Shown here one piece after another: positions 53,840-60,639 of a DNA stretch of 60,639 nucleotides; the first letter of the stretch is position 1, and each line of letters starts with the position of its first letter. The notes below the pieces were generated by a model that saw only the letters and a list, made by a program, of their open reading frames with translations, was not told the origin of the DNA and ran no database searches. This DNA comes from Acidobacteriota bacterium (lineage in GTDB: Bacteria > Acidobacteriota > Blastocatellia > Pyrinomonadales > Pyrinomonadaceae), in the NCBI GenBank assembly GCA_020199775.1, contig JAIVJZ010000011.1:1-60639 (forward strand), read 5' to 3'. The position numbers were made by a program, and so were the translations under genes.

Positions 53840-56800
53840 CGCTACAGCTCGATCCGGTTCTCGATCTCGGACGTGATACCGACCGCATGACTTCGGATGA
53901 TAAGCGTCGGCAGGAAGCGACCGTGAATGTCTTTTTGCGGGCCTTCTCAGCCGCCGGTAGTGATAGACGCGAAGTCCAGCTTCTGGCTGACGAAGTCGGG
54001 TTAGGAAAGACATTCGTCGGCCTCGCTACCGCGTACAGCCTGCTGCAGGCGGTGCGCTCACCACGGTCGGAGGTCGCGGACGAGATGGGTTTTAGAAAGT
54101 GCTACCGCGCCGTCGTCGTGGTAGTTCCTTCCGGCAACCACGCGCTGGCGAGCAAGTGGCATCAGGAGGTCGAGGCTCTGCGCACTCGCTGCTCAAGGGA
54201 CGCGCGGCAGACGAACTGGTTTCATTCCAAAGTTTGTGACAACGCCTACGATCTAGTCGAAGGGTTAAAGCGTGCGAACGATCTTCGACGCGATCCGCGC
54301 AAGAATCCGAACGTCCTGATCTGCACGGCCAATGCCTTTCGCAGGCGCGTCGTCGATCCGGGCGAGCGACTTCGGTTTCTGTCGGCTTGCCTGTTTCACT
54401 GGTGGAAGAACAAGATCAGTCAGCATGAATGTTATCGCATCATCTCGCGGGCATCGGAGGTCAGAGGTTTCTCCTCTTGGGCTCGGTCAGCCCGCCGGAC
54501 AGGTGTCGGGTCATATGATGTTAACCTGTGGGATTTTCACGAACACGAACAATACCTCTCTCCGCGCGAGCGGGCACAATGGAACTGGCCTCGGGAACTG
54601 GAGCAGAGATACCAATCAGTGCCGTTCACGTTGAATGAAATTCTGGCCGCCTTGAAAAAGCTTGAGCAAGATCAGGTAGGTCAAGACCTCCTTTATGATG
54701 AATCGACGCGAACCCGTGACGGGATTCAAGAACCGAAGGGCTTACTTCCCTATTGCAAGAACATGGCCGAGCGGCGCGGTTACGCGGAATGGTATTTCGA
54801 GGGCTTCAAAAGCCGACTGCTGGCTCTATACAAGAAACTCGCACCTTACCTGTTGCGTCAAGACTTACCTCTGGTAATCGTGGACGAGGCACACCACTGG
54901 CGTCATTCTCATCGACAAGACTGTCAGGATTTCACGAAGTATCTTGCTCCGTTTTGCCGTCGGCTCATGATGCTTACGGCCACACCGTTCCAACTCCACC
55001 GCGACGAACTACTGGAGGTCTTGTCTGTCGGAGACGCAATGACGCCCGCCATCGGTATCGACCGTGTAGCGCATCTGCGTGGCTTGCGTGACCGAATACG
55101 CGAGACGATGGCTGCTTCGGAATCGGCCGGTGTCGCGTTCTCGCGCGAGTGGGGCGCGCTCACAGAACAGTTCGTCCGGCTGGACGCGCGTTTTGACCCA
55201 GCCAATTGTTGGCTGCCCGGCGAGAAAGACCAGCGCACAAGTGAACTCGCGCGCTGGTGGGATGAACTGACAAAGGAAGCGGAAACTGATTCGCGCGCCC
55301 GGCTCTCTCTCATTCCCGGGGCGCTTCGGCCTTTTTTTGCCCGGGCTTTAGAACTACAGGCGAGCAATGAGCAACTCAGGAAGGCGATGCGCCAACTGAT
55401 CGTTCGCCATCGTCGCGGCGTGGCTCACCGCCGGGTCTGGGTCGGCCGTGAGTATCCACCCCGCCCGGACACCCCGATCCGGCCGGATCAACATCTCCTA
55501 CACCTCGCGCCCGGCTCTACTATTCCGCCGCACGCCGAATTGTCGCAATACCTGTTGATGAAGGTCGTCGCCGAGGCTTCGCGGGGCAGACATCGCACCA
55601 CTCTGGGCATGGACTTGACCGGGTGCTACTCCACGCTCTGGAGAAGTAAAGAGGGAATCAAAGCCATCGAGGCTGCGATGTGCGGGAATTCCAATCAGCT
55701 GCTGCTGTTACTGCAACAGGTCACTGGATACCAGTCGTCCGGTGAGAACAACGAAGATGGAAACCATCCCAAAGTCCGACTAGTCGTCGAAGAGGTTCTG
55801 GATCGTTGGCAGCGTGGTGAGAAGTCTCTGATCTTCTGTTTCCGTATTCCGACCGCCGAAACGTTGTCCAGGCTGTTGAGCCGTGGCGTGGACAAGCGAC
55901 TCAAAAAGTCGCGCCGCTTGTTATTCGAGTCTCGTGGAACGGAGATCGGCGACGAGATGAGCGAAGACAAAGCCATGCAGCAGTTTCGCCGCGCGCTGAC
56001 GGCACGTGAGGGCAGCGGCGTGTCTTTGTTTCTGGATCGCATTCTGCTCGGATGGTTTCAACTTAACGGATTGCCGCTGCCCATTCTCACCGAAGACGAC
56101 CGCGTGTCGATAGCCGACCTTTATGCCCGCGCCAGTCATCAAGGAATTCCTCTCCAACGCGGGGAACGAGTCAGACCCGACCGCGTTTTTTTAAACCGCG
56201 CCATGGAAAATGTTTGGGCGGCAAAGCTGCTTGTTCAACATGATGTGTGGTCGGCCGAAGTAGAGCCGTCATCGATAGTCGCCACCCGCAGACTGCTGGA
56301 AATGATGGCTGACCCCGCTTGGGTTCGTTTCCGCTATGGCTTGGAGGAGTTCAGCCGACGAAGGGTACTGGCCGACGGAGAACCGGCTCACACCGACACA
56401 GTAGCCCGTTCCAGTCTCTCAGCCACCTACGAACTGGAGTCGATTGCCGATCCGGCCACGCAACAAAGGATTCTCGATGCTCTGCGCGCGAAGCCGGCCG
56501 GTGGTCGCGCGTCTCTGGCCGACACGCTGGTTTCCGGCCCCAATCTGTTTGTCCCGCTCGGCTCGGAAATCCTCTTTTCCCTCAACGTTGCCGCACAGAA
56601 AAGAATACGCGAGATGCTCCAGTTGATTTTTTCGATGACACTGTCTAACGGTGAGTGGAAGTGGGATGAGCGCGCTAAAATTCTCGACGCCGTCGTGCGC
56701 GCGCTCCTGCGAGAAGACATCCTGCTCCGGTTACCACCGAGTGTTTTCCGCGGTGTCGATCGGACTTGGGCTGCGAGCATTTTACGCGGGCTGCACGAAG

Positions 56801-57456
56801 CGCCGGGCAGTCTTCAACGCGAGCCCCTCGCCGCCCGCGTCGAAGAGTTCCTCCGAGAGCTTGTCCAGATGGGGCCGACAGAGCGGGAATCCCACCTTCG
56901 TTATTCTATGAATTCCAAAGCCGAAGCAGTCGTTCTCATCACGGGGGACAGCAAAACTGACCGTGATGCTGTTTTCAACGGCTTTAACACGCCGTTGCTA
57001 CCCGACATTTTGATCTGCACTCAGGTCGGCCAGGAAGGCATCGATCTGCACCGGCATTGTTCGCACGTGGTTCACTATGATCTGGGATGGAATCCCGCGA
57101 CGCTCGAACAACGAACCGGACGCACGGATCGGATCGGGAGCAAGGCGCTCCGCGAGCGCCGCATGGCTACCGAGCATCACAAGCAACAAGGGCTTGAACC
57201 CGACGATGCCGCTCTCCCGGGTCTCGATATTGCCCTTCCGTACCTTGCAGGGACATATGATGAGAGGATGTTTGACCGCCTTCGCAGTCGCTCGCAGGCC
57301 TTTGAAATACTCACAGGCGGCGACCCGACTGCTGACCGTGAGAATGAAACTTCCTGGCTTAACCCCGATGACATCGGCCAGGCAGATGGAATCGATTATG
57401 TGCCTTTACCGACAGTCATGCTCGATCAGCTGCGGGTAAACTTAGGTGTCATTTAA
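53836..57456 (+). CDS. SNF2/SF2-type helicase of the PLD operon
   Basis: I start at ATG 53836, overlapping the PLD stop; an open frame back to 53695 is ignored. The 1206-aa protein has Walker A ADEVGLGKTFVGL (about residues 51-63), VVVVPSGNHALASKW, VIVDEAHHWRH (about residues 347-357), MMLTATPFQLH, and C-terminal QVGQEGIDLH, WNPATLEQRTGRTDRIGS motifs V and VI. A 600-residue insert lies between the two RecA-like lobes. ATP-driven translocation along DNA is expected. With the PLD gene it resembles drmC/drmD-type or other PLD-helicase defence units. Confidence 0.9.
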   Translation: MTLQLDPVLDLGRDTDRMTSDDKRRQEATVNVFLRAFSAAGSDRREVQLLADEVGLGKTFVGLATAYSLLQAVRSPRSEVADEMGFRKCYRAVVVVVPSGNHALASKWHQEVEALRTRCSRDARQTNWFHSKVCDNAYDLVEGLKRANDLRRDPRKNPNVLICTANAFRRRVVDPGERLRFLSACLFHWWKNKISQHECYRIISRASEVRGFSSWARSARRTGVGSYDVNLWDFHEHEQYLSPRERAQWNWPRELEQRYQSVPFTLNEILAALKKLEQDQVGQDLLYDESTRTRDGIQEPKGLLPYCKNMAERRGYAEWYFEGFKSRLLALYKKLAPYLLRQDLPLVIVDEAHHWRHSHRQDCQDFTKYLAPFCRRLMMLTATPFQLHRDELLEVLSVGDAMTPAIGIDRVAHLRGLRDRIRETMAASESAGVAFSREWGALTEQFVRLDARFDPANCWLPGEKDQRTSELARWWDELTKEAETDSRARLSLIPGALRPFFARALELQASNEQLRKAMRQLIVRHRRGVAHRRVWVGREYPPRPDTPIRPDQHLLHLAPGSTIPPHAELSQYLLMKVVAEASRGRHRTTLGMDLTGCYSTLWRSKEGIKAIEAAMCGNSNQLLLLLQQVTGYQSSGENNEDGNHPKVRLVVEEVLDRWQRGEKSLIFCFRIPTAETLSRLLSRGVDKRLKKSRRLLFESRGTEIGDEMSEDKAMQQFRRALTAREGSGVSLFLDRILLGWFQLNGLPLPILTEDDRVSIADLYARASHQGIPLQRGERVRPDRVFLNRAMENVWAAKLLVQHDVWSAEVEPSSIVATRRLLEMMADPAWVRFRYGLEEFSRRRVLADGEPAHTDTVARSSLSATYELESIADPATQQRILDALRAKPAGGRASLADTLVSGPNLFVPLGSEILFSLNVAAQKRIREMLQLIFSMTLSNGEWKWDERAKILDAVVRALLREDILLRLPPSVFRGVDRTWAASILRGLHEAPGSLQREPLAARVEEFLRELVQMGPTERESHLRYSMNSKAEAVVLITGDSKTDRDAVFNGFNTPLLPDILICTQVGQEGIDLHRHCSHVVHYDLGWNPATLEQRTGRTDRIGSKALRERRMATEHHKQQGLEPDDAALPGLDIALPYLAGTYDERMFDRLRSRSQAFEILTGGDPTADRENETSWLNPDDIGQADGIDYVPLPTVMLDQLRVNLGVI

Positions 57457-57663
57457 TTCGCTTACTTAAAATCTCAAGTCGCATATGTATCTTCAGATTT
57501 ATTAAACTTAGCTCAAAGTTACGCGGTTCTAAAAAATATATTGGAGCACTTGAGGGGATAGCAGATGGGAAGTAAGTTCAGGAAAAAATATGCGGTAAGC
57601 TAGGATAGTGCTTCCGCCAAGGGGACTGTCGCCAACCACTTTTTACATTTCGATAGGTATCAA
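57457..57663. other. AT-rich intergenic segment
   Basis: About 200 bp between the helicase stop and the palindromes, rich in A/T runs. No gene is visible. Being AT-rich and next to palindromes, it could include an origin or partition site, but no DnaA-box cluster is seen. Confidence 0.4.
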
Positions 57664-57704
57664 AATTTAACCTGAGTTGCGGAATCCGCAACTCAGGTTA
57701 AATT
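57664..57704. promoter_or_regulatory. 41-bp perfect palindrome (operator candidate 1)
   Basis: The arms extend 20 bp each side of one central base and contain TTAACCTGAGTTGCGG. Its core TTGCGGAATCCGCAA matches the core TTGCGCAATTCGCAA of the second palindrome. It lies 35 bp upstream of the -35 box. Perfect symmetry of this length is rare and suggests a protein binding site or a replication/partition element. Confidence 0.85.
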
Positions 57705-57738
57705 AAATTTAAATTGCCGAATTGTCATGAGAATTTTC

Positions 57739-57766
57739 TTGACAACCTTTAAGGTTGCAGTAGAAT
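57739..57766 (+). promoter_or_regulatory. Sigma70-type promoter for the HTH/ATPase cassette
   Basis: TTGACA (57739-57744), a 16-bp spacer and TAGAAT (57761-57766), almost consensus. The transcript start is predicted at about 57773, inside the second palindrome. It should drive the HTH gene and probably the ATPase/transporter genes. Confidence 0.78.
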
Positions 57767-57767
57767 C

Positions 57768-57806
57768 AGAGCCTTTAAATTGCGCAATTCGCAATTTAAA
57801 GGCTCT
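57768..57806. promoter_or_regulatory. 39-bp near-perfect palindrome at the transcription start (operator candidate 2)
   Basis: AGAGCCTTTAAATTGCG pairs with the matching right arm; only one base pair near the centre is mismatched. It begins 2 bp after the -10 box, so a bound repressor would block initiation. It shares its core TTGCGNAATNCGCAA with the palindrome at 57664-57704. Confidence 0.82.
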
Positions 57807-57857
57807 TAAATAGTCATAAGCTCCCTCCCCGCTTTACTATCCTTACGGAGGCCTCAA

Positions 57858-59270
57858 ATGAACTTTTATCAATTACTTACCGGTGCAAAAATTGACATGG
57901 GACTGATACCCGGAACCCTACAGGTGTTTACACATGAGATGATTAATCGGACGAAAGAAGCTCTAGAAGGTAAAGGTGATGGGGCTGGTCTCAAGCCTTT
58001 TGATTTTGCTGCTGAAGTGCAGGAGCATTTGAGCCAGGAATATCAGGGACATAACGAGTACATAAAAGTACTGCATGGGCCCGTCGGAGCAATATACCGC
58101 GATTGCTTTTACCGACTGTATGCGAGGGAGTACGCAAAAAATGGTACCACGGGGGTTAGCGAAGCTGAGAAAGAGCAGGAGTTCATCGAGAACATTCGCT
58201 TTAACCCGGGTCGGATTCTGATGGACCGTTTCTTGGACGGCACCTCGACTCAGTTGGAGTTCTCCCGTGATGCCGGTTTAGACCCCGGAGCGGTCAGTCG
58301 TCTTTTCAACTATGTCCTAAACCCGGAGATGGAAGCAGAGCCATCCATAAGCTTAAAAAGACTACACCAGACCTGCCGCCTCCTCCACATCGTCCCTCTG
58401 GCTGGGTACGGTACTGTGGGTAACCCGTCTAGCGTCGGCGAGCTGCCTTTGAGATATAACCGGACCGCGGGTTTTACAACGCGGGAGCGCCAGCTGCGTA
58501 CACTGATCGCGGCCGTAACCCGCAGTCTGGCCTTTTCGCCCTACAAGGAAGAGGAAAGAGCGAGGAGGCTTAACGTCTCAAGAGCGTTTCTGGGTCTGCA
58601 CCTGGCGGCCCTTTACGGGATAGATGATGTACTGACTTTGAACCATGTGACTAATTCGGTGTTCGAAGACATCCTGACTGTTCCGCAAATTGTAGAGGTC
58701 GGGAGTGTGGGACAAACTGAGACTAGGGTAGCTGACGGTGATGGCTCCTTACCAGATGATGAGTCGTTACTTAAATACCTGGAGGAGTTTCAGCTCGGCA
58801 CCAACGATCGAGCCGGTAATGTTGCTTTCACTGTCACAGAGTTGAGGGCAGATATTAAGAAGGCTCTTGATGAGAGTAGGAGACACACTTTCCACAAGGC
58901 GGCTGGTGACACGGCCCCGGAAGGTGAGTTCGAGTACTTTCGCGAGGCGATCCGTGAAGGATGGGGGCGGGCTCTTAAAATCTTTAGAAGGTGGTTTGCC
59001 TCTGAGATATTCAACAGTTGGGACCCGTCGGACATAGAACCGCAATTTCAGGAATCATCAGGAGCAGAGCCGAGTGTTGATGAGGAGACAGAAGGCGCTT
59101 TTTCACCAGAACTTTCTGCCGAAGAAGAAAAGGTCGCACCGCGTTCTGAATCCTCATACCAGAATATGATGTCGTATGAGACTATACTGAGTAAACTTAA
59201 GCAATCCCAAAATGAAGTTAAGTCGATTCAGCGCCGTACTCGAGGAGCTGCGGTCGGAGGCAGGGTCTAG
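57858..59270 (+). CDS. Two-HTH regulatory-like protein, first gene of the cassette
   Basis: The 470-aa protein has an HTH-like segment at about residues 120-180 (LDGTSTQLEFSRDAGLDPG, AVSRLFNYVL) and a second at about residues 215-260 (RQLRTLIAAVTRSL, ARRLNVSRAFLGLHL). The C-terminal 80 residues are acidic and probably disordered. GGAGG precedes the ATG by 7 bp. The strong promoter with overlapping palindrome suggests it represses itself. It could equally be a partition or replication DNA-binding protein, partner of the ATPase gene 45 bp downstream. I do not recognise a named family. Confidence 0.68.
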   Translation: MNFYQLLTGAKIDMGLIPGTLQVFTHEMINRTKEALEGKGDGAGLKPFDFAAEVQEHLSQEYQGHNEYIKVLHGPVGAIYRDCFYRLYAREYAKNGTTGVSEAEKEQEFIENIRFNPGRILMDRFLDGTSTQLEFSRDAGLDPGAVSRLFNYVLNPEMEAEPSISLKRLHQTCRLLHIVPLAGYGTVGNPSSVGELPLRYNRTAGFTTRERQLRTLIAAVTRSLAFSPYKEEERARRLNVSRAFLGLHLAALYGIDDVLTLNHVTNSVFEDILTVPQIVEVGSVGQTETRVADGDGSLPDDESLLKYLEEFQLGTNDRAGNVAFTVTELRADIKKALDESRRHTFHKAAGDTAPEGEFEYFREAIREGWGRALKIFRRWFASEIFNSWDPSDIEPQFQESSGAEPSVDEETEGAFSPELSAEEEKVAPRSESSYQNMMSYETILSKLKQSQNEVKSIQRRTRGAAVGGRV

Positions 59271-59315
59271 CAATAGGGAGTTCCGGAATGCGGTATATGG
59301 AGGCGCGTACTTAAG

Positions 59316-60639
59316 ATGAGTGATTCAGCACAGGGGTCGGAAAAGGCTGCATGGGTTCTAACTTTTTATTCTTATAAGGGTGGAGTCGGGCGGACTCTCG
59401 CCTTATCCAATCTGGCTCGCTACCTGACCGAAGAACTGGGCTACCGTGTTGGTCTTATTGATCTGGATACCGAATCTCCCGGACTTTCCAACGAACCACT
59501 CTGCGGCGACCTTGATCCCGAGAAAACCACACGCGCTCCATTAATTCAAAAAATCAATGATAACGACGGGTTCGCTGAGGCTTTAATAAACGAGTTTCAC
59601 GCCACTAAAGGGGCGGGAGATAAAACCCAACCTGAGAGGATTATTAAGTATGTGGTGCCATTACCTGTTGAGGGAAATGGGTCACTTTTCCTAATACCCG
59701 CTGGACGCCGGGCAACGAACTCTCATCGTATCTCCGCCATAGAGCAGTTCAACCAGCTTACCTCTTGGCTTGAGACAGAATATCTCACAACTTTGGCCCA
59801 CAACATCGTTGATAAGCTGAAGAATGAGCTTCATTTAGATTTTGTGTTCATTGATGGTCGCACGGGTGCGACCCCTTTGTTCTATTTTTATGCCTACGCC
59901 GTCCCTCATGCCCTAGTCTTATTCACGGGGTTAAATGACCAGAATGTGTTGGGGAGTCTGAGTATCCTTAGAGAAGCTAAAACTGATGAGAACATCAGTC
60001 CAGTACCTGTCTTCCTCGTTGCCAGTCCCGTGCCCACGGTGAACCCGCAATTCTTAGAAGACCGACTGCACTTTATCAGCAAAGAACTGAGTAGGATTAA
60101 AGACGAGTTGCAGAAAGATGACAAGTCCCACCCTGTCTTTGCGATCCCAAATCAGGTGGACTTCGCGCTGCCGTATATAGACCTCGCGTCATACCTCGAG
60201 ACATACTTTATTAAAAGCTATCCCCACTCTGCGTTAAGTCAGGAATATATCCGCCTGGCCCACAAAATCGAGTCGCTTATCTCGCCGAGCAGCGCGGGCG
60301 TTACTGTTCAGGAATATCGCACGATTAATAAAAGTATTGAGTTATGGAATGAGGTTCTCCAGGGTAGGACAGCACCCTTCAAGATCGCAGCAGAGGATAT
60401 AGCGCATGAACCGCTATCAGAATTTATTACTAAAAGGCTCGGATACGAGAAATCGGATTTAAAGAACCCCGATAAGGGATACTTGGAGTTCATAAAAGCT
60501 GGGGGAAGAGATGGACAGGCGGCAATCAGGTTGCACCTATGGGAGGCCACTGACACTGAAGCACCTTGGGAAAGATTAATTAGCGACAAGAACGTAGGAG
60601 TGGATTTCAACATAGTGATGACGCCTCAAAGTTCCATGG
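59316..60639 (+). CDS. KGGVGR-motif ATPase / solute-binding-like fusion, 5' part (ATPase domain)
   Basis: The start is ATG 59316. The protein runs through the join to 1379 for 859 aa in total. Residues 15-29 hold the P-loop FYSYKGGVGRTLALS, the KGGVGRT variant of the ParA/MinD deviant Walker A. VGLIDLDTESPGLS (about residues 45-58) and DFVFIDGRTGATPL (about residues 168-181) give the Walker B and switch aspartates. These match the KGGVGR-motif ATPase family often seen in bacterial conflict-type gene clusters. From about residue 400 the chain continues into a solute-binding-protein-like fold (see 1-1379). An ATPase of this kind fused to a sugar-binding-like domain next to a CUT1 transporter is unusual. 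Confidence 0.82.
   Translation, partial: MSDSAQGSEKAAWVLTFYSYKGGVGRTLALSNLARYLTEELGYRVGLIDLDTESPGLSNEPLCGDLDPEKTTRAPLIQKINDNDGFAEALINEFHATKGAGDKTQPERIIKYVVPLPVEGNGSLFLIPAGRRATNSHRISAIEQFNQLTSWLETEYLTTLAHNIVDKLKNELHLDFVFIDGRTGATPLFYFYAYAVPHALVLFTGLNDQNVLGSLSILREAKTDENISPVPVFLVASPVPTVNPQFLEDRLHFISKELSRIKDELQKDDKSHPVFAIPNQVDFALPYIDLASYLETYFIKSYPHSALSQEYIRLAHKIESLISPSSAGVTVQEYRTINKSIELWNEVLQGRTAPFKIAAEDIAHEPLSEFITKRLGYEKSDLKNPDKGYLEFIKAGGRDGQAAIRLHLWEATDTEAPWERLISDKNVGVDFNIVMTPQSSM
60517..60639. repeat. Terminal direct repeat (circular join), second copy
   Basis: Identical to 1-123 over 123 bases. Base 60517 corresponds to base 1. For a non-redundant circle, drop one copy. Confidence 0.93.

Noticed and set aside
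59316..60639. Reading the KGGVGRT ATPase as a plasmid ParA
   Set aside because: It has the KGGVGRT variant, a large C-terminal binding-like domain and no adjacent ParB. A partition role is not excluded but is not the best reading.
1..60639. CRISPR array
   Set aside because: No series of identical 20-40 bp repeats with regular spacers was seen. The short SSQLQQ-coding repeats are coding and uneven.
1..60639. tRNA or rRNA genes
   Set aside because: None were recognised by eye in the intergenic stretches; a covariance search would be needed to exclude tRNA genes fully.

Overview
Topology and origin. The first 123 bases (1-123) are repeated exactly at the end (60517-60639), and one reading frame runs through the join. 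The window therefore looks like a complete circular molecule of 60,516 bp, opened inside a gene. I see no relaxase, type IV secretion genes or textbook RepA/ParAB pair. It is either a non-conjugative plasmid or an excised circular island. The host is bacterial (Shine-Dalgarno sites, SAM riboswitch, IS elements). An Acidobacteriota-like background is possible from the gene flavours (DUF6788-type protein, ExeA plus wHTH pair), but I cannot establish it.

Region A (57.5 kb through the join to 11.5 kb) is the most unusual part. On the + strand: a protein with two HTH-like segments behind a strong promoter and two long palindromes; an 859-aa protein joining a KGGVGRT-type P-loop ATPase to a solute-binding-protein-like domain; a free solute-binding protein; two CUT1-type permeases; a MalK-type ATPase; and a YkgJ cysteine-cluster/methyltransferase protein. 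On the - strand: a PrmC-like methyltransferase, a 71-aa peptide overlapping a radical SAM/SPASM enzyme, and a separately promoted 505-aa protein of unknown family. I propose this as a candidate undescribed sensing/transport/peptide-modification system.

Region B (11.6-19.8 kb) is mobile-element debris around a SAM-riboswitch-controlled metK-metG operon. MetG carries an unusual C-terminal B3/4 domain. A complete IS1-family element (7-bp target duplication) sits just upstream of the riboswitch. Further on are a frameshifted tyrosine recombinase, an IS66 stub and a complete IS66-family element (8-bp duplication).

Region C (20.0-22.6 kb) holds an ExeA/TniB-like ATPase with a winged-helix protein, the best replication candidates, and an AbrB/Doc toxin-antitoxin pair. 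Region D (22.8-38.9 kb) is a defence block: a PD-(D/E)xK-like nuclease, two split amino-methyltransferases and DrmE/A/B/C-like genes (a DISARM-like locus), then a nuclease-helicase fusion. Region E (39.0-43.4 kb) has small poorly known genes, remnants and an Xre regulator facing a perfect 24-bp palindrome.

Region F (43.4-57.5 kb) starts with a Tn554-like recombinase trio whose second member holds two recombinase domains in one 1008-aa chain. It is followed by an HNH nuclease gene and a tight three-gene operon of an unrecognised helical protein, a double-HKD phospholipase-D-like protein and a SNF2-type helicase. This looks like a second defence system that arrived with its own integration machinery.
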